A DNA stretch of 64,000 bases from contig NZ_AVFK01000019.1 in the NCBI RefSeq assembly GCF_000936425.1, positions 1-64,000 of the forward strand. Reading direction: 5' to 3'. Source of the stretch: Skermanella aerolata KACC 11604 (lineage in GTDB: Bacteria; Pseudomonadota; Alphaproteobacteria; Azospirillales; Azospirillaceae). Every line of letters begins with the position of its first letter. Position 1 is the first letter of the stretch. The position numbers and the translations under genes are program-made. Positions 35,245 through 46,841 of this stretch are shown here, piece by piece. Below the pieces are notes generated by a model. It ran no database searches. It saw only the letters and a program-made list of their open reading frames with translations, and had not been told where the DNA came from.

Positions 35245-37263
35245 ATGAATCCAATAAGAGGTTTCCAGAACGCGAAGCTCGGCGTAAAACTTGGGTTGGG
35301 CTTCGTCGTCATGCTGTCCATTTCCTTGACGCTCGTCGCGAACGACCAGCGCTCCATGAGCAGTTCCGAGGAAAGCTTCGGTGACTTCGGCCGGATCGCG
35401 ACCAATAGCTTGCTGATCGCCAACGTAGAGAAAGGACTGCTGGGCACCGCCGTTTCCGCACGTGATTACCAGCTTGCTCCGACCGCGGAAAATATGGCGA
35501 AACTCGATAGCAGCCGGCAACTCTTCCAAGACACGCTAAAGACCGCGCGAGATGCGATCAAGAACCCGGAAAGAACTCGCATCCTGGCGGAAATGGGTGA
35601 AACCCAGAACAGCTATGACAGCACCGTCGTCAAAACAACCAAATTGATCGATACGCAAATGCGTATCCTTAGCGAGGAAATGACCCCGCTGGGTGTCAGC
35701 GTCCGGCAAGCTATCTCCGATACCAACGACCTTGCCCAGAAAGCCAATGACCTCGAACTCTCCAGCGATCTCGGCAAGATCAACGAATCTTTCCTGCTTG
35801 CCCGGTTGAGCGTTTATAAGTTCCTCCAATCCAACAACCTTGATGATCAGAAGCGGATCAATGAAGAGTTGAAGGAAGCAGAGGATGCATTGAAAGACGC
35901 CTTGAGCAAACCGAACGACGCGTCGCTCAATCAGCGCCTCACATCGATCGGTGCGGACGTTCCCAGGTATCGGGCCATGGCCGACAAGTTCACGGATGCC
36001 ACCGCTCAGCGCAACCAGTTGGCGATGGAAGCCGCTCGCCTGCGAGGAACCTTGCTGGGTCAGATCAACAAAGTAATGGAGAGCCAGAAAGCCGATCAGG
36101 ACAAGCTTAAGCAGCAGGTGGCACAGGACTTCAGCACCGCCCGCTGGTTCGCCTGGAGCGGCCTGGCTGTGGCTTTGCTGATCGGAGTACTCTGCGCCTT
36201 CGGCCTGACGCGGACCATCGCCGGCGCCGTCCAGACCATGACCAGGGCCATGCAGGCATTGGCCCAGGGCGACACCAAGGTCGAGATCCCCGCCCGCGGC
36301 CGAGGCGACGAGATCGGCGCCATGGCTGCCGCCGTACAGGTCTTCAAGGAAAACGCCATCGAGCGGATCAGGCTTGAAGCGGAACAGGCGGCCGAAAACG
36401 AGGCCAAGGAAAAGCGGACCCGAGCCGTGGAGCGACTGATCGGCGATTTCGACGGCCAGATGGCGTCCATCCTGCGCACCGTCTCGTCCGCCGCAACCGA
36501 ACTGGACAGCACCGCCCAGAGCATGTCGGCAACCGCCGAAGAGACCAGCCGGCAGGCCACGGCGTCGGCCGGTGCCGCCGAACAGACCTCCGCCAACGTC
36601 CAGACCGTCGCCTCGGCGGCGGAGGAGATGACCGGTTCCCTGATGGAGATCTCCCGTCAGGTCAGCCGCTCCACCGGCATCGCCAACGACGCGGTGAACC
36701 AAGCCGAGCAGACCGACGCCACGGTTCAGGGCTTGGCGCAAGCGGCGCAGAAGATCAACGAGGTGGTCGAACTGATCTCGAGCATCGCCGGCCAGACCAA
36801 CCTGCTGGCGCTCAACGCCACGATCGAGGCCGCCCGCGCCGGCGAACACGGCAAGGGCTTCGCGGTGGTCGCAAGCGAAGTGAAGAACCTCGCAAACCAG
36901 ACCGCCAAGGCGACGCAGGACATTACCGCCCAGATCGCCTCGATCCAGGACGAGACCAACGGCGCCGTCACGGCGATCCGGGGCATCGGCGGCACCATCC
37001 GCCAGATGAACGAGATCACCACGACGATCGCCGCCGCGGTGGAGGAGCAGAACGCCGCCACGGCGGAAATCTCCCGCAACGTCGCCCAGGCCGCCGCCGG
37101 CACCCAGGAGGTCTCGCTGAACGTCGGTCAGGTCATGGAAGCATCGGCCCAGACGGGTTCCGCCGCGACCCAGGTGCTGGGAGCGGCAAGCGAATTGTCG
37201 CAACAGGCCGAAATGCTCCGCACCGAAGTCGAACGCTTCCTGGCCGGCATCCGCGCTGCATGA
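35245..37263 (+). CDS. Methyl-accepting chemotaxis protein
   Basis: 672 aa from ATG 35245 (35224 is possible). Transmembrane helix 1 is at about residues 14-32, a helical-bundle ligand-binding domain at about 35-295, helix 2 near 301-322 ([16 protein letters not shown]), HAMP after it, then the cytoplasmic signalling coiled coil. The hairpin tip contains [20 protein letters not shown], the CheA/CheW contact region. No C-terminal pentapeptide for CheR tethering is present. The ligand is unknown. No che genes are nearby, so it feeds a chemosensory system elsewhere. The 5' half is clearly AT-richer than the 3' half. Confidence 0.92.
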   Translation: MNPIRGFQNAKLGVKLGLGFVVMLSISLTLVANDQRSMSSSEESFGDFGRIATNSLLIANVEKGLLGTAVSARDYQLAPTAENMAKLDSSRQLFQDTLKTARDAIKNPERTRILAEMGETQNSYDSTVVKTTKLIDTQMRILSEEMTPLGVSVRQAISDTNDLAQKANDLELSSDLGKINESFLLARLSVYKFLQSNNLDDQKRINEELKEAEDALKDALSKPNDASLNQRLTSIGADVPRYRAMADKFTDATAQRNQLAMEAARLRGTLLGQINKVMESQKADQDKLKQQVAQDFSTARWFAWSGLAVALLIGVLCAFGLTRTIAGAVQTMTRAMQALAQGDTKVEIPARGRGDEIGAMAAAVQVFKENAIERIRLEAEQAAENEAKEKRTRAVERLIGDFDGQMASILRTVSSAATELDSTAQSMSATAEETSRQATASAGAAEQTSANVQTVASAAEEMTGSLMEISRQVSRSTGIANDAVNQAEQTDATVQGLAQAAQKINEVVELISSIAGQTNLLALNATIEAARAGEHGKGFAVVASEVKNLANQTAKATQDITAQIASIQDETNGAVTAIRGIGGTIRQMNEITTTIAAAVEEQNAATAEISRNVAQAAAGTQEVSLNVGQVMEASAQTGSAATQVLGAASELSQQAEMLRTEVERFLAGIRAA

Positions 37264-37271
37264 TGCCAATC

Positions 37272-37301
37272 CCCCGCCCCGGCGGAAGCGCCGGGGCGGG
37301 G
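37272..37301 (+). terminator. Terminator-like GC-rich hairpin after the receptor gene
   Basis: 12-bp all-GC-rich stem (37272-37283 with 37290-37301) and a 6-nt loop, 8 bp after the stop codon. Only a short TT follows, so it is a plausible but imperfect intrinsic terminator. Confidence 0.6.
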
Positions 37302-37338
37302 TTCCGCAAGTGACGCTTTAGCTATTAATAAACTCAGT

Positions 37339-37354
37339 AGATAATATATTATCT
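37339..37354. promoter_or_regulatory. Candidate HipB operator 1
   Basis: Perfect 16-bp palindrome AGATAATATATTATCT, 24 bp upstream of the first possible hipB start. It shares ATAA-N4-TTAT with a second palindrome at 37380-37395 (37 bp later by centre), a spacing and symmetry expected for autoregulation by a HipB-type dimer. Confidence 0.6.
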
Positions 37355-37362
37355 ATTATATC

Positions 37363-37689
37363 GTGGTTCAGCACTATATGGATAACATGTTATCTCCTGA
37401 GTTCGCTTCGCCCGCTGATATCTGCCACGGCATCGCCCAACGGTCCCGTGCCGCCCGTCTGGCAGCCGACCTGAGTCAGGAAGGCTTGGCCGAACGGTCC
37501 GGGGTGAGCCTGGGCACGCTGAAGCGGTTCGAGCACACGGGGGCGGCCTCCCTTGAGGTGGTGGTCCGCATCGCCTTGGCGCTGCGCCTGGAAAGCGGGT
37601 TCGAGGGCCTGTTCGTCCTGCCGAAGTTCACGTCCCTCGACGAAGTCATCGCAACGCCCCGGAAGCGCCTGAGGGGCAAGAAGAAGTGA
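37363..37689 (+). CDS. hipB: HipB-like XRE-family antitoxin
   Basis: Up to 108 aa from GTG 37363; ATG 37378 and ATG 37387 are also possible and none has a good ribosome site. The helix-turn-helix is AADLSQEGLAERSGVSLGTL, followed by a dimerisation helix and a basic tail (RKRLRGKKK). It is the DNA-binding antitoxin partner of the HipA kinase; the genes overlap by 4 bp (GTGA), as is usual for such modules. Two near-identical palindromes lie around its start and probably mediate autorepression. Confidence 0.82.
   Translation: MVQHYMDNMLSPEFASPADICHGIAQRSRAARLAADLSQEGLAERSGVSLGTLKRFEHTGAASLEVVVRIALALRLESGFEGLFVLPKFTSLDEVIATPRKRLRGKKK
37380..37395. promoter_or_regulatory. Candidate HipB operator 2
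   Basis: GGATAACATGTTATCT is a 14-bp perfect palindrome core (37381-37394) matching operator 1 at the ATAA/TTAT arms. It lies across the first codons of hipB, so a bound dimer could block initiation of transcription or elongation into the gene. Confidence 0.55.
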
Positions 37690-39002
37690 CAAAGCGGAAA
37701 ACGGGACCGTTCCGCCCCATCCCGCTGCTGAACGTGGAGATCGATCTGGACGGCGTCCGGCGTCAGGTTGGCCGCCTGGCGTGGCGCGACCGCGTCGCAT
37801 ACTTCGAATACGATCAGGCGTTCCTCACCAGCGGCCTGGATCTGTCCCCCTTCCGCCTGAAGTTGGGTCCCGGCCTGATGGAAGGCCCGCCAAGGCCGTT
37901 CGACGGCCTGCATGGCTTGTTCAATGACAGCCTGCCGGATGGCTGGGGCCGCCTTCTGATGGACCGCAAGCTATACCGGATCGGCCTGCATCCCGGACAG
38001 TTGACACCCCTGGACAGACTGGCCTGGGTGGGAGCCCATGGCATGGGCGCGCTGATATATCGTCCCGAGCATCCGCCCCTGGCCGAGGGCTACGATGGCA
38101 TGCTCGACCTGGACAAGCTCGCCGGAGAAGCGCGGAAGGTGCTGAACGATAGCCCCCGCGCCGTGCTGGACGAGCTTTTGGCAGTCGGTGGATCGCCCCA
38201 CGGCGCCCGGCCGAAAGCGCTGGTCGGCTTGGCGAACGACCACAGCCTCCTGATTCACGGTGTCGATGAGATGCCCGAAGGCTTCGATCCCTGGATGGTC
38301 AAGTTTCGGGCAGCCGCCGACCCCATCGACATCGGCGCCATCGAAAATGCCTATGCCGGCATGGCCGGAGCGGCCGGCGTGGACATGCCGCCGACCAAGC
38401 TGTTCCCGGCCAGGAAAGGACCCGGCTTTTTCGGCATCAAGCGGTTCGACCGCGTCTACAACAGGCGGGTCCACATGCATACCGTCAGCGGCCTGCTGAA
38501 CGCGTCGCATGAACACCCCAGCATCGGCTATGGCCATCTGCTCAGGGTCGCCTGGACCCTGGTACGCCGTCAAAGCGCCGTCGAACAGATTTTCACGCGG
38601 ATGGCCTTCAACGTATTCGCCTTCAATCGCGATGACCATACCAAGAACCACAGCTTCATGATGGCGCCGGACGGCGCCTGGCTGTCGGCCCCCGCCTATG
38701 ACGTGACGTTTTCCATGGGCCACGGCGGGGAACATGCGCTGGATGTCGCCGGAAGCGGCAACCCCAGCATCGAACATGTTCTCAAACTGGCGGACGAGGT
38801 CGGCATCGGCCGGAGCAAAGCCCAGGAAATCATCGATCGGGTCCGATCCGCAACGTCTCGCTGGCCGGAATTCGCCGCCGCCGGCGGCGTATCGAAAAAG
38901 TCCCTCGCCGTCATCGATCTTCACCTGAACGGCCCACGCAAGCCGGCCCGCCGGCCTCGCCCGGCGGGCGGCGCCGCCGTGGAAACGGGAGGCCGCCCGT
39001 GA
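37686..39002 (+). CDS. hipA: HipA-family serine/threonine kinase toxin
   Basis: 438 aa, starting at GTG 37686 inside the hipB stop. HipA kinases phosphorylate glutamyl-tRNA synthetase or other targets and cause growth arrest; which target applies here is unknown. Conserved features: FNDSLPDGWGRLLMDR, the ATP loop GGSPHGARPKALVGL, catalytic FNRDDHTKNHSF (Asp316 region), and the metal site PAYDVTFS, all intact, so it is probably active. The last residues (GGAAVETGGRP) and the stop codon come from a fragment of a thiG gene, so the C-terminus was remade at a junction. Confidence 0.9.
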   Translation: MTKRKTGPFRPIPLLNVEIDLDGVRRQVGRLAWRDRVAYFEYDQAFLTSGLDLSPFRLKLGPGLMEGPPRPFDGLHGLFNDSLPDGWGRLLMDRKLYRIGLHPGQLTPLDRLAWVGAHGMGALIYRPEHPPLAEGYDGMLDLDKLAGEARKVLNDSPRAVLDELLAVGGSPHGARPKALVGLANDHSLLIHGVDEMPEGFDPWMVKFRAAADPIDIGAIENAYAGMAGAAGVDMPPTKLFPARKGPGFFGIKRFDRVYNRRVHMHTVSGLLNASHEHPSIGYGHLLRVAWTLVRRQSAVEQIFTRMAFNVFAFNRDDHTKNHSFMMAPDGAWLSAPAYDVTFSMGHGGEHALDVAGSGNPSIEHVLKLADEVGIGRSKAQEIIDRVRSATSRWPEFAAAGGVSKKSLAVIDLHLNGPRKPARRPRPAGGAAVETGGRP

Positions 39003-39072
39003 AGCAGGACGCATCCCGAAGCGCACCTATGCCGAAGCTTCCAACCCGCAGTTGGGCCTGATCGGCACCTGA
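38992..39072 (+). pseudogene. thiG: Displaced thiG 3' end (26 codons)
   Basis: Read in frame from 38992, the DNA encodes [20 protein letters not shown] and then LGLIGT and a stop, identical to the end of ThiG at 34838 except for two residues (PS-S to AS-N). About a dozen further differences are synonymous third-position changes, so it diverged as a functional gene, not as a recent copy. Upstream, GCCGTGGAAACGGGA still aligns with thiG but is offset by a 2-nt deletion and is translated as the end of HipA. Best read as the original 3' end pushed aside by an insertion into thiG. Confidence 0.85.
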
Positions 39073-39142
39073 CCGGTACGATGCTGATTGCTCCGGAAGC
39101 CACCAGCCATCAGGATATATTGCGGATATCATGGAGGACATG

Positions 39143-39385
39143 ATGCAAGTTCAATTGGCTCGCGGGGGCAACAGCTTGGGGGTGCGGATTCCAAAGGAAT
39201 TAGCTGGCCGGCTCGGCCTGAAAGACGGCGCTCGGGTTGAAATCGAGGCTGAAGGGGATCGTCTCGTAATCAGGACTGATCGTCCGTACTACAGGCTTGA
39301 GGAACTTCTGACCGGAATAACCCCGGAGGACATGCGCGAAGCGTTCGACTGGGGGCCTGACGTCGGCCGGGAAGTGGTGGATTGA
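39143..39385 (+). CDS. mazE: MazE/AbrB-type antitoxin
   Basis: 80-aa antitoxin with an N-terminal swapped-hairpin DNA-binding domain: VQLARGGNSLGVRIPKEL and LKDGARVEIEAEGDRLVI. The C-terminal tail (LEELLTGITPEDMREAFDW) would neutralise the toxin. ATG 39143 has GGAGG 5 nt upstream and is preferred over 39131 and 39140. The stop overlaps the toxin start (TTGA), so translation is coupled. Confidence 0.88.
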   Translation: MQVQLARGGNSLGVRIPKELAGRLGLKDGARVEIEAEGDRLVIRTDRPYYRLEELLTGITPEDMREAFDWGPDVGREVVD

Positions 39386-39720
39386 TCTACGAACCCGATG
39401 AAGGCGATCTGATATGGACCGACTTCGATCCGCGCGTGGGGCGTGAGCAGAGTGGCCGACTACCGGCTGTCGTCGTTTCTCCAGTGGCTTTCTGGCAGTC
39501 GACACGCCTCGCCATAGTCTGCCCGATCACATCGCGGATTCGTCCCTTTGGAACGAGCGTCGTGCTTCCTGAAGGCTTGGCGGTGGCCGGCGAAGTGCTG
39601 ACAAGCCTCGTTCGAAGCATCGACACGATAGCCCGCCCGATCACCTACGCCGGCGGCAAGGTTCCCCCGGCGGTGCTGGCGGACCTGCGTACGAAGCTGG
39701 CCGCACTGATGGGGATGTGA
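39382..39720 (+). CDS. mazF: MazF/PemK-family mRNA interferase toxin
   Basis: 112 aa from TTG 39382. GDLIWTDFDPRVGREQSGRL carries the conserved Arg, and AIVCPITSRIRPFGTSVVLP the conserved Thr/Ser strand of the RNA-cleavage site; VRSIDTIARP is typical of the end. Such toxins cut mRNA at short motifs when the antitoxin is degraded. Paired with the upstream mazE gene. A REP element starts directly after the stop. Confidence 0.9.
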   Translation: MIYEPDEGDLIWTDFDPRVGREQSGRLPAVVVSPVAFWQSTRLAIVCPITSRIRPFGTSVVLPEGLAVAGEVLTSLVRSIDTIARPITYAGGKVPPAVLADLRTKLAALMGM

Positions 39721-39726
39721 AGGGCG

Positions 39727-39831
39727 GAAGAGGCCCGACCTACAAAAGCAGCGCGGGCAAAAGCACGCTGGCGTAGGTCGGGCCTCTTCAGCCCGACATC
39801 TGACGTTCCAGGCCGGTCAATGTTTAATGCC
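39727..39831. repeat. REP-like repeat, family 2, copy 2
   Basis: 17-bp perfect inverted arms (39727-39743 with 39773-39789) around 29 nt. The right unit is GTAG plus GTCGGGC-CTCTTCA-GCCCGAC (39773-39797). The following 30 bp match the flank of copy 1 near 29.0 kb. It begins 6 bp after mazF and may serve as its terminator. Confidence 0.78.
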
Positions 39832-39876
39832 CTTGGATTATAACGGAGCCGCAAAATCAGACCTGTCAGCGCGCCG

Positions 39877-39955
39877 GTGTTGGGCCACGGCCCAACCTAC
39901 GGGCTCCTGCTTCGTAGGTTGGGCCGTGGCCCAACACTTGCCTACCGCCGGTCAA
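39877..39955. repeat. REPIN-like palindromic repeat, family 1, copy C
   Basis: Same 22-bp perfect arms as copies A and B (39879-39900 with 39914-39935) and a 13-nt spacer, in the same orientation as copy A. The right flank (CTTGCCTACCGCCGGTCAA) matches copy A with two mismatches. It lies 46 bp from family-2 copy 2 and just beyond the 3' end of the phd-like gene. Confidence 0.85.
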
Positions 39956-39973
39956 AGTCTTCGGCTTTTGATA

Positions 39974-40237
39974 TCAGTCCTTGATTTCGCGATCATAGGC
40001 ATGCGCTTCCGCAGGTGAGCGCGACGCTTCGAGTGCGGCAATGTCCGCATCGGTGAAATCCTCAAGTCCGAGCACCTGCCGATCACGGCGCTTGAGGCGC
40101 TCATAATCCTCCCTTGATATCGGCACGGTACTCTCGCGCCTGTTGCGAGTGACGGCCACGGGGCGGCGCAGTGCCAGATCCTGATAGCGTCCAATGTTGC
40201 GCTGAAATTCCGCAGCCGAAACCTTGAGAGTATCCAT
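39974..40237 (-). CDS. Phd/YefM-type antitoxin, no partner toxin seen
   Basis: 87 aa from ATG 40237, with an AAGGG-rich leader. The Phd/YefM DNA-binding domain is visible: MDTLKVSAAEFQRNIGRYQD, PVAVTRNRRESTVPISREDY. The C-terminal half (DADIAALEASRSPAEAHAY) would bind a toxin. Downstream on the same strand there is only the family-1 REPIN, and upstream is another strand, so no Doc, RelE or PIN toxin gene accompanies it. It may be an orphan remnant or act on a toxin encoded elsewhere. Confidence 0.82.
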   Translation of the reverse strand: MDTLKVSAAEFQRNIGRYQDLALRRPVAVTRNRRESTVPISREDYERLKRRDRQVLGLEDFTDADIAALEASRSPAEAHAYDREIKD

Positions 40238-40406
40238 CACCCTACCCTTATGGAAATCATGCAAGTTATATAACTTGGAATGGCGTCCGCTGTAGATGCC
40301 GTTTCCCACAACGCTTTGTGTCCAGAGACAAGCATTCCGACATCCTCCCAATCACAACCCACCACCATCCTTGACCGCCCCCGCCCCGCCGCCGTAATGA
40401 AGACGC

Positions 40407-40643
40407 ATGTTTTCAAAGATCCTCACCCTCATCCTGCTGATCGCCGTCGTCTGGTACGGCTACCGGTACGTCGCCCGGATCAATGCCAGGATGGAGGCGA
40501 AGCGGAAGCTGGACGCCAACGAAGGCGGTCTGCCCCGTCCGCGCCCCAATGCGGAGGAAATGATCCGCTGTCCGGCCTGCAACGTCTATGTGTCGGCAAC
40601 CAAAGCGACCAGTTGCGGGCGGCCCGATTGCCCCTATCGTTGA
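40407..40643 (+). CDS. Small membrane-anchored zinc-ribbon-like protein
   Basis: 78 aa: one N-terminal transmembrane helix (ILTLILLIAVVWYGYRYVA), a basic linker, and a C-terminal Cys cluster CPACNVYVSATKATSCGRPD followed by CPYR that could bind one zinc ion. Resembles PP0621-like short proteins of unknown function. It lies 127 bp before glyQ on the same strand and may be read with it. Confidence 0.7.
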   Translation: MFSKILTLILLIAVVWYGYRYVARINARMEAKRKLDANEGGLPRPRPNAEEMIRCPACNVYVSATKATSCGRPDCPYR

Positions 40644-40770
40644 ACTGCCCTCCGTCACCCCCGATCCGGTCCCCAATCTGGTCCAAGGAACGACCCGCCC
40701 GCACTTGATTCCGGCAGACTGCCCGCGTATCGTCCACGCACTGCAACAAAACGATAAAGTGTGAACGACC

Positions 40771-41742
40771 ATGGCGCCTGCAAGCGCGGCGACCCAGACC
40801 TCCGGATCGGCGGAATCCAGCGGTTCCAAGCGGCCTCTCAGTTTCCAGGGCTTGATCCTCAAGCTCCAGAACTTCTGGGCGGAGCAGGGCTGCGTCATTC
40901 TCCAGCCCTACGACATGGAAGTGGGCGCCGGTACGTTCCACCCGGCGACGACGCTTCGAGCACTTGGGCCGCAGCCGTGGCGCGCCGCCTATGTCCAGCC
41001 GTCGCGCCGCCCCAAGGATGGCCGCTACGGCGAGAACCCGAACCGGTTGCAGCACTATTATCAGTTCCAGGTCATCCTGAAGCCGTCGCCGGCGGACGCG
41101 CAGGACCTCTACCTGAAAAGCCTCTACGCGCTGGGCATCGACCCGGCGCTGCACGACATCCGCTTCGTCGAGGACGACTGGGAAAGCCCGACGCTGGGCG
41201 CCTGGGGCCTCGGCTGGGAAGTCTGGTGCGACGGCATGGAAGTCACCCAGTTCACCTACTTCCAGCAGGTCGGCGGGATCGAGTGCGATCCCATCGCGGT
41301 CGAGCTGACCTATGGGCTTGAACGCCTCGCCATGTATGTCCAGGGCGTCGAGAACGTCTACGACCTCGACTTCAACGGGGCCGGCGTCCGCTACGGCGAC
41401 GTGTTCAAGCGGGCGGAGATCGAGTATTCCGCCTTCAACTTCGAGCATGCCAACACCGACCGCCTGCTCCAGCACTTCAAGGACGCCGAGGCCGAGTGCC
41501 AGTCCCTCCTGAACGAGAAGCTGGCCCTCCCCGCCTATGACCAGGCCATCAAGGCCAGCCACCTGTTCAACCTGCTGGATGCGCGCGGCGTGATCAGCGT
41601 GGTCGAGCGGGCCGCCTATATCGGACGGGTCCGCACCCTCGCCAAAGGTTGCTGCGAAGCCTGGATCGCGGGATCTCCGTCGACGGACGGAAAGCCGCCG
41701 GTCGCTTCCGATGCGGCACCGCCTTCCGGCCCCACCTCCTGA
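40771..41742 (+). CDS. glyQ: Glycyl-tRNA synthetase alpha subunit
   Basis: 323 aa, class II catalytic subunit of the alpha2-beta2 bacterial enzyme. [40 protein letters not shown] and [12 protein letters not shown] are highly conserved. It activates glycine and charges tRNA-Gly together with GlyS encoded 17 bp downstream. The Ala/Ser-rich extension at each end is slightly longer than in E. coli. ATG 40771 is followed by [16 protein letters not shown] before homology starts, so a later start cannot be excluded. Confidence 0.97.
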   Translation: MAPASAATQTSGSAESSGSKRPLSFQGLILKLQNFWAEQGCVILQPYDMEVGAGTFHPATTLRALGPQPWRAAYVQPSRRPKDGRYGENPNRLQHYYQFQVILKPSPADAQDLYLKSLYALGIDPALHDIRFVEDDWESPTLGAWGLGWEVWCDGMEVTQFTYFQQVGGIECDPIAVELTYGLERLAMYVQGVENVYDLDFNGAGVRYGDVFKRAEIEYSAFNFEHANTDRLLQHFKDAEAECQSLLNEKLALPAYDQAIKASHLFNLLDARGVISVVERAAYIGRVRTLAKGCCEAWIAGSPSTDGKPPVASDAAPPSGPTS

Positions 41743-41759
41743 TCGAACCGCCGGATATC

Positions 41760-43865
41760 ATGCCCCAGCTTCTTATCGAACTGTTCTCCGAAGATATTCC
41801 GGCACGCATGCAAGCCCGTGCGGCCGAGGATCTCCAGCGCCTGATCACCACCAAGCTGGCGGCGGCCGGGCTTGAGATCGGATCGTCCCAAGCCCACTCC
41901 ACGCCCCGCCGTCTGGCGCTGGTGGTCGAAGGCCTAGCCGCCCGCACGGCGGATGTGAAAGAGGAACGCAAAGGCCCGCGCGCCGGCTCGCCCGAGCAGG
42001 CGGTCGCCGGATTCCTGCGCGGCGCCGGCCTTGCCAGCCTGGACCAGTGCGAACAGCGCGACACCGGCAAGGGCGTCTTCTGGTTCGCCGTGACCGAGAA
42101 GCCCGGCCGCGATACCGCCGAGGTTCTGCCCGGCCTGATCAACGAGACGATTCGCGAGTTCCCCTGGCCCAAGAGCATGCGCTGGGCCACCGGCGCCTTC
42201 CGCTGGGTCCGGCCGATCCATCACATCCTTGCCGTCTTCGACGGGAAGTTGCTGGAAGGCTCGTTCGACCTCGGCGGAAAAGTCGGAATGATGACATTTA
42301 CCGACAGGACGCGGGGGCATCGTTTTCTCTCGCCCGACTCCGTCATCCCGGCCGGCAACTTCGACGCGTACCGCGACGGTCTGCGGGATGCCCACGTCGT
42401 CCTGTCCCGCGACGAACGCCGCGCCAAGATCGCCGCCGATGCGGCCGAGGTCGCCGGCAGCCACGGTCTCGTCGTCGCCCCCGACGAAGGGTTGCTGGAC
42501 GAGGTCACCGGCCTCGTCGAATGGCCGGTCGTGCTGAGCGGCGCCATCGACCAGCAGTTCATGGACGTCCCGCCGGAGGTGCTGACCACCTCGATGCGGA
42601 CGCATCAGAAATACTTCGCGACGACGGATGCCACCGGCAAGCTGGCTCCCCGCTTCGTCGTGGTCGCCAATACCACCACCTCGGACGGCGGCGCCGCCGT
42701 CATCGCCGGCAACGAACGCGTCCTGCGCGCCCGCCTGTCGGACGCCAAGTTCTTCTGGGACCAGGACCGCAAGGTGAAGCTGGAGGAACGCGTCCCGTCG
42801 CTCGACGCGGTAACCTTCCACGCCCGCCTCGGCACCGTTGCCGAGAAGGTTTCCCGGATGGAAACGCTGGCCGCCGAACTGGCGGCCTTCATCCCCGGCG
42901 CCGATGCCGATCAGGCGCGGCTGGCGGCCCGGCTCGCCAAGGCCGACCTCGTCACCGGCATGGTCGGGGAGTTCCCGGAGCTTCAGGGCGTCATGGGCCG
43001 CTACTATGCGCTGGGCGAAGGCCTGGGCGCTCCGGTCGCCGACGCCATCGCGGAACATTACAAGCCGCTCGGCCCGACTGACCGCTGCCCGACGGCGCCG
43101 GTCAGCGTCGCTGTGGCCCTGGCCGACAAGCTGGATACCCTCGTCGGGTTCTTCGCGATCGACGAGAAGCCGACGGGTTCCAAGGACCCCTATGCGCTGC
43201 GCCGCGCGGCATTGGGCGTGATCCGGCTGATCGTGGAAAACGGCCTGCGGCTGGAACTGACCAAGGTCTTCGCCCTGGCGCACAAGCTCCAAGGCGCCGA
43301 CAAGCTGATCCCGGCTTACGATGTCGGCGGCCAGCTGCTCGACTTCTTCGCCGACCGCCTCAAGGTAGTGCTGCGCGACCGGGGCGTCCGCCACGATCTG
43401 GTTGACGCCGTCTTCGCGCCCGGCTCCCGGGAGGGTGGAGAGGACGATCTGGTCCGGTTGCTCGCCCGTGTCGAGGCGCTTCAGGGTTTCCTCGGCAGCG
43501 ACGACGGCGCCAACCTTCTGGTGGCATACCGTCGCGCCAGCAACATCGTCCGGATAGAGGAAAAGAAGGACGGCCGTACCTACGGCGATGCTCCGGAAGC
43601 GGGCTTGCTGGAACTGGCCGAGGAAGAGACGTTGTTTAAGTCGTTGGCGGCAGCGGAAAAGAACGCAGTACCGCTTCTGGCGGCTGAAGATTTCGCAGGG
43701 TGCATGGGAGCACTGGCGGCACTGCGCGCACCGGTGGATGCTTTCTTCGACAAAGTAACGGTCAATGCCGATCAGCCCCCATTACGTGTAAACCGCCTGC
43801 GTCTTCTCAGTCAGATACCCGCGACCTTGAATCGCATTGCGGACTTCTCCAGAATTGAGGGATAG
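41760..43865 (+). CDS. glyS: Glycyl-tRNA synthetase beta subunit
   Basis: 701 aa, the tRNA-binding and HD-like beta subunit. It starts at ATG 41760 (MPQLLIELFSEDIPARMQ), the standard family opening; the frame is open upstream inside glyQ. WPKSMRWATGAFRWVRPIHH and VPPEVLTTSMRTHQKYFA are conserved blocks, and the C-terminus has the anticodon-binding-like helices. Same operon as glyQ. A 272-bp gap without an evident gene follows before ppdK. Confidence 0.97.
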   Translation: MPQLLIELFSEDIPARMQARAAEDLQRLITTKLAAAGLEIGSSQAHSTPRRLALVVEGLAARTADVKEERKGPRAGSPEQAVAGFLRGAGLASLDQCEQRDTGKGVFWFAVTEKPGRDTAEVLPGLINETIREFPWPKSMRWATGAFRWVRPIHHILAVFDGKLLEGSFDLGGKVGMMTFTDRTRGHRFLSPDSVIPAGNFDAYRDGLRDAHVVLSRDERRAKIAADAAEVAGSHGLVVAPDEGLLDEVTGLVEWPVVLSGAIDQQFMDVPPEVLTTSMRTHQKYFATTDATGKLAPRFVVVANTTTSDGGAAVIAGNERVLRARLSDAKFFWDQDRKVKLEERVPSLDAVTFHARLGTVAEKVSRMETLAAELAAFIPGADADQARLAARLAKADLVTGMVGEFPELQGVMGRYYALGEGLGAPVADAIAEHYKPLGPTDRCPTAPVSVAVALADKLDTLVGFFAIDEKPTGSKDPYALRRAALGVIRLIVENGLRLELTKVFALAHKLQGADKLIPAYDVGGQLLDFFADRLKVVLRDRGVRHDLVDAVFAPGSREGGEDDLVRLLARVEALQGFLGSDDGANLLVAYRRASNIVRIEEKKDGRTYGDAPEAGLLELAEEETLFKSLAAAEKNAVPLLAAEDFAGCMGALAALRAPVDAFFDKVTVNADQPPLRVNRLRLLSQIPATLNRIADFSRIEG

Positions 43866-44137
43866 ATCGCTAAGAGCGGCGACCATGACGCTTGACGGCA
43901 AACGGGCGCGGCCTGATGTCGCGGGTGAAACCGGGATGCCGTTCAAAACGTTTCCTGACGCCGCGCTACGAACGGCAGGATGCGCCCAATGGGCCGTGTC
44001 CACCGTCTCGGCGCGTATTCGGGACATGGACGACCCGCCCGGTCCGGGCGGTATAGGGGAGGCGCCGGCATTACCGCTGATTTAACCAGGGTCGTGCCAG
44101 TGTTAAGAGTTCATCACAGGAGTTACCGGGGATAACC

Positions 44138-46831
<2,694 letters not shown>

Positions 46832-46841
46832 GGACGCTTCG

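Noticed and set aside
43837-44085. 82-codon frame between glyS and ppdK
   Set aside because: Overlaps the end of glyS, has no ribosome site and a composition like leader DNA; treated as non-coding.
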